Source: Torreya grandis (lineage: Eukaryota; Streptophyta; Pinopsida; Cupressales; Taxaceae). Taken from it: 64,000 nucleotides of DNA. Within the stretch, counting starts at the first letter, position 1. The number at the start of each line of letters is the position of its first letter. The notes under the pieces were generated by a model. That model was given only the letters and a program-made list of their open reading frames with translations, was not told the DNA's origin and made no database searches. The stretch spans positions 380,501 through 444,500 of the forward strand of contig JARHVA010003186.1 of the NCBI GenBank assembly GCA_037957365.1, given 5' to 3'. Shown here piece after piece: positions 23,480 through 34,672 of the stretch. A program made the translations under genes and the position numbers.

Positions 23480-24333
23480 TTTTATAGGAACCTCTACTAA
23501 CATTTTCAAATCCCAACACTTATTCATATTATTTCCTTGAACTCTATGATAAACACAATATTTAGATCTCCTTACAAGATGCATATGAGGCAAAGTGATC
23601 AAATCATGTTTCTTAGAGGTTCACATGGAGTCTTATTAACCTTAAGCATACTTATTTGTCTAATAGTCAAATATTCATTTTGTTTCTTAACCCATAATTA
23701 AGGTTAAATCTTTGGAGGAACATTATTTTTGGATGGAGAGCCATACTTATAATTTACATTAACATGTTTAGGATTGTTTTCATGTGAAATATTATCTTCA
23801 AGTGATTTTACCCTTATAGATAAAATTTATTTTTAATTTTGTAACACCTCTTTATATTTACTCATAATTATAATATGATCGTGTATGGTCATATTAAGAA
23901 CATTTTTGTTCATAATCTGAGAATACATAGTTTTACAAGCACAAACCCTAGGCTCTTTAAATTTGATATTTACATAAATGTCTACTAAAGGACACACTCT
24001 ACCTATTATTATTGTTATAACATGGATAAATTTATTCATTATGAACCTTGGCAAAATAATAGAGGAGGGACAATAGCTATCACTACCTTGAAGAGGGAAA
24101 AAATGAGTCATGCATAGGAGCATTCCTGATTCCACATACATATAATATGTATTATTAAGGATATTTAAGAATTCATCATTATTAATTTCAATCTTAATTT
24201 TTTTGTACATAAATTTTATCCATGGCATTACATGATTACATAATATATTACATTTTTTAAGGAAGCAACATGTAATAATGAAAATCATAGCTTGATATAG
24301 AAAGTATAAACTATGTCTATCCATTATAACCAT
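23480..24333 (-). pseudogene. gag-like remnant with a 166-codon ORF
   Basis: The longest uninterrupted ORF in the window (166 codons, ATG at 24333, stop at 23833) is here, but its product is not recognisable: it is rich in Ile, Met, Cys and Lys. Downstream on the same strand (about 23600-23480) another frame reads RRSKYCVYHRVQGNNMNKCW then DLKMLVEV. This matches the KYC..H...GH.T..C..LK pattern seen in gag of plant gypsy elements; gypsy-2 has the same type of motif, KYCRIHNTSNHGELDC, at about 59540-59600. I infer that both parts belong to one decayed gag, with the long ORF open by chance in a shifted frame. Confidence 0.45.
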
Positions 24334-25829
24334 GATTTATTTATGTGAACAAGGGGAAATCATAAATCAAATTTGAAACTTTGACATAGAAATATGAAAC
24401 CCTAAGAAGATATGATGGATCACTAATGTAAACTTAGGGTTTTCCATGCTTGAAATAATGATCAAGTTAAAAATAATGTTTTAACTTATTTTAGATTTAT
24501 TAATATAAAGAAGATAAAAATTTTAATATTTATATTGTATGAGATATGTCCTAAATTATGTATATCTGAATGTAATAAACTAGATTTAGATTGATCAATT
24601 ATACTTACTACTTATAAAAATGACTAAGATGATAGGGTATTGTTGATGCCTAAGTATGTATCATAGGTGCCCAAAGTTTTCTTGAACACTTCTCATTTTA
24701 TAATTCTAATAATTTAGTGCATGAGTTATAGGTCATGATAATCATATTATCTATTGATAAAATAGATGCAAAGCAAGTGGACTATTTCAAAATATTTATA
24801 ATGTTTGGTGGTTGGGAGCCACTATGGCCAAATAGCTTATTTATGCAAAATATAAAGTATGTTATTCTAAGAAACGGTAATTATGATCAATAACTAATCT
24901 AAGATGGATATTTACAATGAAAATTAAGATAGAGTGATCTGGTTAAAAAAGTATCAAAAGGAAAAGTAAGGCAAAGAAGAGATGTTGATCTTCATTCCAA
25001 ATATCATGATAAAGTTCAAATATCATCTAGGCTTACACTTAACTAATGTATGGCATAAAGTAGAATACACTAAAATCTTATCAAACATCATTAAAACATC
25101 TAAGGATGGAGTGAAATAATGCAAATAAGAACTAATTTCACTTTAAAGATTCACCCCTACAAGCAAATAGCATTAGCCCAAATGCAAGAAGAGTAAGAAA
25201 ATGAAATGAATATAAGCACTTTCAATTAACCTAGCATCAACACAAGTTAATAAATATGCATTCAAATATACACACTAGGAATTCATAAGAACCATCAAAA
25301 TCTAGAAATCAAAACAAACAAATGAAATAAAATCTAGGATAAAAAAAGACACAACCAAAATTGGACAAACTTTATAGAATTCCTTAATTATATTAATTAC
25401 TCAAAAGTTACAAAGTAATTTTGGCTCTAATAACTCCCCCATTTTTTTAAAATTTTATAAAATGTAAGGAATTATGGCAATCATTCATATCTAATTAAAA
25501 AAATGCAAGTTTTAGGATAGTTGTCCTTTCTACAAATATTCTAGAATACACTAGACGTTCCCTAATAGACTGATCTATAGGCAATGTGTTTTACATGTTG
25601 CACATGCCTTTACAAAATAATATTATATTTTAAAAAATACATAAGATCAATTACAAAAGAATATTCTCATCTTAATAAACTTAGAGACCCTTATGTTGTC
25701 GTAGTCTTTTAATTTCCCTATTAAATCTTCATTCTATAATGTTGTTTAGTGATAAGCTAGAGATCAATGATAGGTCTCATTAACAATTATTTTTCTTGAT
25801 ATTTTAGGCCCTTGAGATCCCTCTCATCC

Positions 25830-28800
25830 CTTTCCAAATATTTTTATATGCCCTTGGCATCTCCTATATTATCCTTTGATGATAAAATCAAGCCCATGAC
25901 CTTCTTATTATCATCCCCTATTTTCCCTTGTCCTTGATTCCTTACTTCTTACATGAATTGAGTAGTTTTGTGCTTGAACTCCTCATCAGTTATTAAACCT
26001 AAAGGAATAAATATGGTGGGATATTTTATCAATATATCTAGTATGTGCAACTTTTTATCCTATTATTATTTGAGGTCCTTGGAAATGTCCTCCAATTTCT
26101 TGGACCAACTACTTAGGGCCTTGATCTTATCAATTAATACAGTCAGCCATATTCATGTGGGTTAAGCTAACCATCCTAAATTTAGGGATTTGATTTTTAG
26201 TCAAGACCTTGATCAAATCCTTCACTTGGTAGCTCAAATCCTACCATTGGCTAACTTGGAATGTAACCTTAGTACTTTCTTTATTTATTACATCTTGCTT
26301 GGTCTTGACTAATTTTAAATATTTGAATAAGTCAACCATGGTGTCCTCAAATTTCCTAAATATATCTTCTTGGATTGATAGGATGGTTTTCTTTTTAAAA
26401 TTATTATTTTATTTCAAGATCCCCTTGATCATTATTTGAAATTGATCTATCTAAGCTGAGCCATTTGAAGAATATTTTCTTCAAATATTGGGTCTTTGCC
26501 AAGCTTTTATCTTCTAACTAGGGTCAATCCAATAAAAGGTTCCACTTTATAAAAAGAGAACTCTTTTCCACCAACCATGGCCTTCTTCTCAGTTATTATC
26601 TACAAACTGGTAGTGGTTGGGTCAAAATTGATACCAACTAAAGATTCTATCACCTTGGGAGATGGGGTCTCCAATTATGTTCCACTTGATTCTCCTAGAG
26701 CATCCATTCTTTTCTCTTCCTCCTTCTATAATGCAACTATCCATGGCTTGAATTTATCATGTACTATAATATTAATTACTTGCATTATTTCCCAATGATG
26801 GTGCATAGTAGGTACCTTTTATAACTTGCCATAAATGAACCATTCAAGAATGGTTGGACCCTAAATCAGATTTTCTTCATTTAAGAGATTAACTTCACTC
26901 AAAGGATGAGTGAAGGTTACCTTGGGCTTCTTTCTCTTAAATAGGACAATGGTTGATTCAAATTTTATTTTGGGGGTGTCTATAGGAACTAGGTCTAACA
27001 CTTCCTTCCCCTTTTCTTTTTTGACTTCCTTCATTTTTTCATCCTGAGACTCATAGGCTAATGATAATAATTTTAGATAATATTCAATTGTTTCACTAGG
27101 GTCTAGTGCTACCATATAAACCTCCTCCACTCGTGATCCTTGCTCCTATACTTGAGATTAAGAAGATGCAATTTCATCAAGCCTTCTCTCTTCTAGACTT
27201 TGTATCAAGTTATACCTTAGGTTTGGAATTTATCTATGAATGGGCTAGTGGAGGTCTAGAAGGTGCATCACTTAGTAAATGGTACTACCTTGGCCCCAAC
27301 TACCATATTTCATCATTCCCCTTTTGTTCCCTTTAAATTCTAGACTTTGGCTTAATTTTGTGTTTTTTCAATCTAGTGGTGACTTCAAAAAATGAAGAGG
27401 CCTTTATATATATGGGGTTAAAAGCACCAAGTTGATGATCATAGGGTACATTTATTCCCTTAGATTTTAAGTGTTATTTAACCCTTCCCTAGGGATCTTA
27501 CTACTTTAGTTCATCAATTTAGAGATTGAAAGAGGTCCTATGTCTAGAAGAAGCCTCAATGTTATACCATTGTGAAAAAAAAGTCCTTCCAATGGTTAAG
27601 GGGAGGTTATGAAGTAGTATTTTCCTCTTGGTCTTACACAAACCATCTATCCCATTGCATATTTGGTAATCCACCTCCTGCTTAGCAAACTTGATTGATA
27701 CATAGACTATTAGTCTAAGGGGAATGCATTATGTTCCTTCAATCTTGATAATTGTGAAATATAGATATAACCATATGTTTCCCATGGCCTTAATTAAATT
27801 TTTGGTCAAGGGGCTGACTCTTATCATTGGTTTCCCAATTATTGCCTAATTAGGGATGGATAAACACAGTCACAAATGAAGTGGATGTGGTCCCTAAATT
27901 TGAATATATGCAATTTTAAATAGTATTTAGAGACTATACATGTCCTATCAGGGGACCATTCCCTAATGTTGGGGATCTTTGTTGTGGAAACTAAAGAATA
28001 TAGGAGGTATCACATCATGAAGAATTGGTTTTTAATTTTTTTCTTAACTGTAAAGATCTATCTACTTAGGTAAGTACTAACCACTTCATCAAGGGGAGGG
28101 GTGAGTTATTTCTCAACCATAAAATAGACTAAGGGTACCCAAAATTTGTCCACATATGAGGTGGTTGAAATTACACATAACCTATTCATCATAGTCATTA
28201 TCATTCTCATCTTAGGTTTGAATTGACTAATGGGAATGTTACCATTAAAATTGTAAAATACTTGATTTCTAGAATATAACCATAAGGCAAGGATGGTATT
28301 TTAAGTCATTTTCCTTGGCCCAATTATTGAAGGTGGTTTGGTTTCTTTGGGGTTTAGACATCTTGTAATAGTTCTCAAATGCTATAATAGAGATATAAGC
28401 TATAATTTTGTAAGTATACTCACTTATTAACATACCTTTTTCAATTTTACCATATCTAAAAATAGGAGAGAGAATGTATATATAATGTAGTACCTTGGGT
28501 ATTGCTACAACATAATAGAGACCCATAATTTGAATGACAACTACATCATAGTAGAGTCTTATTACTGACATGCATTTCTCCTTGTCTCTTGTGATGGATT
28601 GTTGGTTCTTAATGGTCCAAAATAGGCTTGACCAATTGTTGTCCCCCATATTTATAGCTACAACATCAAACTATGTGTCCTTTAAAACTCTTCCCTCTAC
28701 ATCCAAGGTTAAATAGAGCTCTACATCATCTTTGGATATGATTTTATGGGTTTTCATCGCTATAAGTTTCTCTAAATTTCTTGCTAGTGGTCTATAATTT

Positions 28801-28868
28801 AATTTTGGACCAAATTCACTTTGTGCAGATGATAATCCAATCTTCTTGGACTTGATTATGATGATCAC
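25830..28868 (-). pseudogene. U3-embedded long ORF in the solo LTR, function unknown
   Basis: Minus-strand frames are protein-like for about 3 kb with stops and shifts. From the N-terminal side: FGPKLNYRPLARNLEKLIA (28671-28868), NNWSSLFWTIKNQ and YYVVAIPKVLHYIYILSPIF (28269-28649), VPLVYFMVEK near 28125, EEVYMVALDPSETIEYYLK with a Lys-rich stretch (26861-27130), and towards the end PTIFIPLGLITDEEFKH (about 25960-26030). The copies at 48990-52175 and 62350-64000 show the same blocks in the same order with different stops. The later third is helical and may be coiled coil. No known domain is recognised; it is not gag, RT or integrase. It lies upstream of the LTR's promoter end. Confidence 0.65.
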
Positions 28869-29425
28869 AAGGTAAAACTAAGGATTTTGATCATTTTGAG
28901 GATTTTCTAAATGTTTTTATAGTTCTTTAATGGTGGTAGTTATTTGAACTTATGTGAGCTTCATGACTTAGATTATGCTTAGATCTTTGCATTTATACCT
29001 TTGCATTACTCAAGTCCACAAAATCTTTAACTTGGCACATTAGGATTATGTGGATCTATTATGGCATCACCATATCATTTTGGTATAACTCTACTTATTA
29101 ATATTTAAAAATTTACTATTGTCTTTTGAAAATTCTACATTGATATCACCTCATTGAATTTATATGAATGGATCAAAACAATTCATTGATCTTGATCCAC
29201 AAGATCAAATGTCATTGGTCCCAAGCCTTATTGAAATGTCTACACTGATCTTATACCATTGATATTGATTTCACAAATCAATGTGGTCCATAGATCTTTG
29301 GATTATTTGGATTCAAATGGATATCTTAAAATTTACGTCTGCATGCCCATAATTTGACATCTACGTGAACATATTCGACATCCACATGACCATCAATTTT
29401 TAGATACCTCCTCTTGAATCTTTAT

Positions 29426-29772
29426 TGTAATTAAATTACTTATATATTCACATATAATGATTTTATGTTGCATAGAATAATAAAATATGAGAGATTACAT
29501 AGTGATAATTGACAACAAAATAGAATACTAGATAATATAGCTAAGCCACTTCAATGGGGCAACTTCCATAATAATACACTAATAGTATAATACTTCATAT
29601 GATGATTAAAGAATAACCACTACCTCTTATATATTTCTACTTAGCCAAGGTTATTCCATAGGTTGACCTATCTAAGAACATAGATAAATTTAACAAGTAA
29701 AAAAAAGAGGTATGTAAGCCATAAGTCAGCCACACATATCCCTAGACACACCAATGGTTAAGGGCATAACAA
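29426..29772 (-). repeat. 3' LTR of the chromovirus
   Basis: Partner of 34328-34672: minus-strand start TGTTATGCCCTTAACC, end AATTACA. It shows small indels and many transitions relative to the other copy. Confidence 0.92.
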
Positions 29773-29787
29773 GCCCTTCCCCTTCAA
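29773..29787 (-). promoter_or_regulatory. polypurine tract of the chromovirus
   Basis: The minus strand reads TTGAAGGGGAAGGGCT directly before the 3' LTR. This is where plus-strand DNA synthesis would be primed. Confidence 0.85.
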
Positions 29788-29859
29788 AACAACATTGTCC
29801 TCAACATTGTGTAAACTTTGGATGTTATTACACAAATGCTTCATCCTCTCAAGTGGCAT

Positions 29860-29990
29860 CTTCACATGGTATATTCTTCCATTTGATCAAGTATTTTGTA
29901 ATTGCTCTAGAACATAGTTGATTGGTGCATCATTAAAGGATCACCTCATAATCAAGGATCACTCTACCTTCCTAATCTAATTTTGGTAAT
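29860..29990 (-). pseudogene. chromodomain at the C-terminus of the integrase
   Basis: The minus strand reads AITKYLIKWKNIPCEDAT, then a TGA where a Trp codon is expected, then EDEA. This is the core of the chromodomain found at the end of chromoviral integrases (YLVKWK..P..EATWE). The domain is known in chromoviruses for targeting insertion to heterochromatin marks. One G-to-A type change destroyed the Trp. Confidence 0.85.
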
Positions 29991-30299
29991 TATATTTGAA
30001 TGGAAACTCTATTTATAATGGGTTTCTTCAGGCATGATACATGAAATACTAGATGTATGCAAGCGGATGAAGGAAAATCTAACTTGTAAGTCACACTACC
30101 AATTTTTTGTAAGATCTGATAAGGCCCATAATACTAAGGGGACAACTTGTTATCCTTTTTTTGTTACTTCAATGAAATTTATTTGTATGGTTGTAAGCGA
30201 AAAAAGATGTAATCACCAATGTCAAAATATCTCTCACTTCTATTTTGATCTACTTGTTACTTCATGCGATTATGGGCTATAGATAAATTTCCATGCAAA

Positions 30300-31230
30300 C
30301 TTGCAAGGACCTCCTGTTGATGGTGAATATGTTCTTCAAATGCACAAACCTTAGGATGGAACTTCAAGGTTAAAGTGAAGGATAGAGGGTGGTATCCATA
30401 TAGTTCCACAAAATGAGAGATTTTAGAAGAACTATAAATAGAAGTATTATATCACCATTCAGTAAGTGGCATCTAATGAACCCACTTATCTTGTTTATCA
30501 AAAATAAAACAACTGAGATATCCTTCCAGAAATTTGTCGAATACCTTATTTTATCCATCATATTTAGGATGATAGGATGAACTATGAGCCAATTGAGTGC
30601 CTAAACATGTAAATAACTCAGTCCAAAAATTACTAGTAAAAATAGGATCTCTATCACTGACAATGATCTTAGGGGTCCCATACAGTTTTTGAATTATATT
30701 AAGAAAAGTAGAAGCTACTGTACTAGCAATAAATGGTTGGGATAATCAACAAAAATGATCATACTTACTGAGATGATCTACAAAAACCATGATAACATTT
30801 TAACCATCAAGTCTTGGTAAACCTGTAATGAAATCCATAAATACCTCTTCTCAACGCTGGCTAAGGATAGATAAAGGCTATAAAAGACTTAGAGTTTTGA
30901 TGGTTTTGCTTTTGTTTTTTTGATAGATCATACATTTAGCCACATATTTTTGGACATCCCCTTTGATACCTTCCCAAAAAAATCTTTCTTGATCCTGTGA
31001 TAGGTTTTCAAAAACCTTGAATGACCCCTAATTAGAGTTGCATGAAGTTCTTGAAGGATCTTTTTTTTAAGAAGAGAATTCTTACATAGGTAAAATCTAT
31101 TTTTGTACCATAATTCATTACCTTTCCATGTGAATTTTTTAAATACATCTAAACCTTGTTGAATATTTTGAATCAAATCATGAGCATTACTATCATGTTC
31201 CCATTCTGATCATGCTTGCTCTAGCCAATC
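30300..31230 (-). pseudogene. integrase of the chromovirus
   Basis: The zinc-finger part is open at 31176-30928: ILQELHATLIRGHSRFLKTY and then a Lys-rich stretch; the two Cys of the HHCC motif are not readable (KNMWLNV stands where C..C is expected). The core has VIMVFVDHLSKYDHF (first Asp, near 30785), PKIIVSDRDPIFTSNFW (second Asp, near 30665), and SSYHPKYDG followed by NKVFDKFLEGYLSCF, where relatives have Q.E, so the catalytic Glu appears lost. The loss, plus stops, makes it inactive. Confidence 0.85.
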
Positions 31231-31289
31231 TTCTTGAAAAATGGTTATGGCACATATTAATGCCTTAATTGATTCATCTTTATTAGATA

Positions 31290-31789
31290 GTGCATCTTCC
31301 ACCACATTGTCCTTACCTTTTCTATAGACTATTTCAAAATCATAGCCTAGCATCTTAGTTACCCATTTCTATTATTCTTCAAATGATAACCTTTGTTCTG
31401 AAAAATATTTAAGACTATCATAATCATTTTTTTCCTGAAAGTGATGACCCATCAAATAAGGTCTCCATTGTTTGACTATATGAAAAATGTCCATCATTTC
31501 CTTCTCATACATGGGTTTATTCTAATTTTTACCCTTGAGTTGATGAATTTAAAATTCTAGTGGTCTAACTTCTTTTAATACTACAACGCCCATACCATAC
31601 CCAGACGCATCACATTCAACCAAAAAAGTCTTAGAAAAATGAGGAGTGGCCAATACTGGAGTAGTGCACATAACCAATTTCAATTTTTCAAATGCTCAAG
31701 TAGCTACATCAGTCCACTAAAAGGAGTCTTTATTTAATAAAGAGGTAAGTGGGGCTGTAATACTACCATAATTTTTGACAAATCTATGA
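31290..31789 (-). pseudogene. RNase H of the chromovirus
   Basis: The frame gives TTPVLATPHFSKTFLVECDA then SGYGMGVVVL, with the first catalytic Asp in ECDAS, followed by LNYEKEM-like KPMYEKEMMDI and YSLKYL-like YDSLKYFSEQ, and near the end FEIVYRKGKDNVVEDALS with the last Asp in the KDN..DALS motif (about 31320). This is the normal gypsy RNase H order after RT. Stops and a small shift are present. Confidence 0.82.
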
Positions 31790-32577
31790 TAGTAACCAGT
31801 ATGTCCTAAAAGTCTTTAAAGTTACTTGAGTGTCTTAAGAATTGGCCAGTCCACCATTACTTGGATTTTTTTAGGATCCAATTTCACTCCTTCATAAGAC
31901 ACCAAATGACCCAAATATTCAACCTCGCTAGCCCTAAAAGTACATTTGGAAGGTTTGTCATACAATTGATTTTGCTCCAAAATGGAGAGTACCTATTTCA
32001 CATGTTGTAAATGGTCTTCCCAATTTTTACTATAAATGAGGATATCATCAAAGAAAACCAAAACAAATTTTGTCAAAAATGGATTAAAAATAGTATTCAT
32101 CAAACTCTAAAAAGTAGATGGTGCATTTGTTAGGCCAAAAGGCATAACCGAAAACTCATAATGGCCCTCCTGAGTCCTAAAAGTGGTTTTGGGTATGTCT
32201 TCATCATGGATCCTGATTTGATGATACCTAGAACATAGATCTAACTTAGTAAAATAAATATCACCATTCAATTCATCAATAAAATCATCAATGGTAGTAA
32301 TTATAAACTTATCTTTGATAGTGTACTTGTTGAGTTCTTTGTAGTCAAGGCACATCCTCCAAGTGTCATCTTTCTTTCTCACCATGATAACTGGTGAAGA
32401 GTATTCACTTTGGCTATGGTGAATGATTCTTACATCCAACATTTCTTGTACCATCTTTTCAATTTCACTTTTTTGGGCATAAGGATACTTGTATGGCCTA
32501 ATGTTAGGTGGTGTACTACCAAAAATAAGTGTGATAGCATGATCATGTGTGTGGCTAGGTGGAATTCCTTTTGGCAT
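31790..32577 (-). pseudogene. reverse transcriptase of the chromovirus
   Basis: A 156-codon open stretch (32577-32107) carries PPNIRPYKYPYAQKSEIEKM, SSPVIMVRKKDDTWRMCLDY, YFTKLDLCSRYHQIRI and TTFRTQEGHYEFSVMPFGLT: RT motifs in order with little damage. The catalytic block [10 protein letters not shown] lies at about 32069-32040 (FFDD, a variant of Y.DD). EYLGHLVSYEGVKLDP and [13 protein letters not shown] follow to about 31790. This is the best preserved part of the element. A stop separates the first part from the catalytic block. Confidence 0.92.
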
Positions 32578-32699
32578 GTCACCAAAAATAATGGAATGAG
32601 CATTAATTATTTATTGTAGATAAAGATGTGGAGATGGCTAAGTTGGCTATACTTCCATAGAAAACAAGTGAGCTATAAATCTCTCAACACCCTTACAAA

Positions 32700-33130
32700 C
32701 AATCTTTATCATTTGATGGGAGATAACAAGTTGGGGAGATTTAACCTTTAATCCTCTTATCTCAAATGTCCTTTCTTCAAAATGAAAATGCATGAATAAT
32801 TCTTAAAAAATCATCTCAATAGTTCCCAAAGTGGTGAGCCACTAGACTCCCAAAACAATATCAACTCCACCCATCGAAATAGCAAACATAGGAGAATCCA
32901 ATAAGTAGTATCCCATGGCCAACTTAATACTATGACATTTTCTTGAATAGTTGACAGTACCACCATCTACAATCATAACCTAAAATTTTGGAGCTAGACA
33001 AATTAAATAGTTCAAATGAGTAGATAACTTATTATGGATGAAGTTATGTGTGCTCCCACAATCAATCAAGATAGTGACCTTCTATTTCTTAAGGAAACCC
33101 ATCACCTTAAGAGTTTGGGAAGTACTAATA
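32700..33130 (-). pseudogene. protease of the chromovirus
   Basis: The minus strand reads KVTILIDCGSTHNFIHNKLS (about 33090-33030). The active site is D-C-G where D-S-G is usual. A later block, MGGVDIVLGV, at about 32875-32845 is the second conserved part of the retropepsin fold (GxDxILGxxWL in relatives). It lies between the zinc knuckle and RT. Stops and the altered triad indicate inactivity. Confidence 0.8.
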
Positions 33131-33179
33131 CCTAATAGATCATGGCATGAAATAGTAGGCTAAGAGTATTCAGAGTCCT

Positions 33180-34264
33180 CCTTAGGAACTTTTACCTCTA
33201 CATCATCTTCATCAGTATTGGCACCTTTAATGTAAAATAGATTCTTTTCAACATAATTATGGTCTTTGTTCCATTTTTTGTCACAACCATAACACAACCC
33301 TTTGGCTCACTTCTCTTCAATTTGTCATTATGTTAATCTGGTGGGCTATGGAAATGATTATGCTAGAAAGTTATGATCATGACCAATAATGAAAGTTTTC
33401 CTTTTGACCATCTCCTTTTCTTCTATCATGCATGCCTTAGGGATCTTATGATCTAGATATTGGGCCAAACATTCAAACCTCATATTGGATGCTATCTTTG
33501 AGGCCACCCAAAAATAGATCTATCAAATTTCTCCTAGTGATATTTTCCACCTATAAAGAGAGATTCTAAAATTATTGAATATAATCCTTCATAGGTCATA
33601 TTTTTCATATCTTAGCTAATTAGATGAAATAGTTATCAAAGACATTATTTTGATAATGAGCTATCAAATCTTCAATAAACATAGTTTATGTAATAGGAGC
33701 AACTTTCTTTTTCTTTTTAGCACATAATCAATAATACCAAATGAATTACTCAAGTTCCATATATAGGGATGCCACCATCACCCTCTAAGAATAAGGGGTT
33801 TGATGTAGCTCAAATAAATTCTCAATTTGGTTAATCCAAGTGAGATGATCCTTACCATCAAACTTACGCATGTCCACTTTTGGAAACATCAATTTCATAC
33901 CAGTATAAGAGTTATTGAGAGGAGGATTTGAATGCTAAAGTGGAGGGTTGTTAGGCTAAAACTGAGATGTGAGGGTACCCAATTGCATAGTGATATACTA
34001 TAATTCACTGTGAAATCCATTAATCTCTTTATGCATCCTTAAAACATCAACTTGGATTGCAACAAAGTCATCATGCCTCATCAAGTTTTTTATGTCCTCT
34101 TAAAATTGAGAAATCACTAGATATAAAGTTCCAAATTCCATGTCATTAGTAGGAGTCTTAGGAGTTTTTGGTGCCCCTTTTCTTCCCTGAGTTGAAGGAC
34201 CTACCATAAACAAACCCTAAGATTATATGTTATTTTTTTTTCTTTCACTACTCCTAGAAGCCAT
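33180..34264 (-). pseudogene. gag of the chromovirus
   Basis: The first Met after the primer-binding site is at 34264 (MASRSSERKKNN). The capsid region has KLMFPKVDMRKFDGKDHLTW then INQIENLFELHQTPYS (about 33900-33790), which matches the chromovirus pattern FPK..L..FDG.DP..W...ME.YF. Further on, VENITRRNLIDLFLGGLKDS (about 33560-33490) is the C-terminal gag block. A zinc-knuckle half, GLCYGCDKKWNKD, lies near 33300-33260. Gag packages the element's RNA. Many stops interrupt the frame. Confidence 0.8.
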
Positions 34265-34313
34265 GCCTCACCAGATCCAAACAAAATATCATAGAAAACT
34301 TGCCCAAACTGAA

Positions 34314-34325
34314 GCTCTGATACCA
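34314..34325 (-). promoter_or_regulatory. primer-binding site (tRNA-iMet type)
   Basis: The minus strand reads TGGTATCAGAGC two bases after the LTR end. This is the standard initiator tRNA-Met primer-binding sequence of many plant LTR retrotransposons and shows no mismatch. It fixes element orientation and the LTR border. Confidence 0.95.
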
Positions 34326-34327
34326 CT

Positions 34328-34672
34328 TGTAAAGAAAATACTTAGATATTCACATAGAATGATTTTATATTGTATAGAATAAGAAAATATGAGAGATTGC
34401 ATAGTGATAATTGACAATAGAATATAATATAGATAATATAGCAAGCCACTTCAAGGGGGCAACCTATACAATAATACACTAATAGAAAAATACTTCACAT
34501 GATGATTAAAGACTAACCACTACCTCCTCTATATATTATACTTCACCAAGGTTATTCCATAGGCTGACCTATCTAAGAACATAGAGAAATGTAATAAGTA
34601 AATAAAGGAGGTATGTAAGCCACAAGTCAGCTACACATATCCCTAAACACACCAATGGTTAAGGGCATAACA
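34328..34672 (-). repeat. 5' LTR of the chromovirus
   Basis: On the minus strand it starts TGTTATGCCCTTAACC and ends TCTTTACA, followed by the primer-binding site. It matches 29426-29772 along its length. A TATATA motif near 34535 (plus-strand CTATATATTA) may be part of the promoter. Confidence 0.92.

Larger units (their letters stand above)
29426..34672 (-). mobile_element. Reina-like chromovirus (Ty3/gypsy), complete but decayed
   Basis: Two direct repeats of about 345 bp (29426-29772 and 34328-34672) enclose gag, protease, RT, RNase H, integrase and a chromodomain tail, all on the minus strand. A primer-binding site complementary to initiator tRNA-Met adjoins the right LTR and a purine tract adjoins the left one. 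Total length about 5.25 kb, short LTRs, tRNA-iMet priming and a chromodomain are typical of the Reina group of plant chromoviruses; the group name is inferred. The LTRs differ at roughly one base in eight by eye, so the insertion is old. It lies inside U3 of the 6-kb solo LTR, upstream of that LTR's ORF start. No clean 5-bp duplication is visible. Confidence 0.92.
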
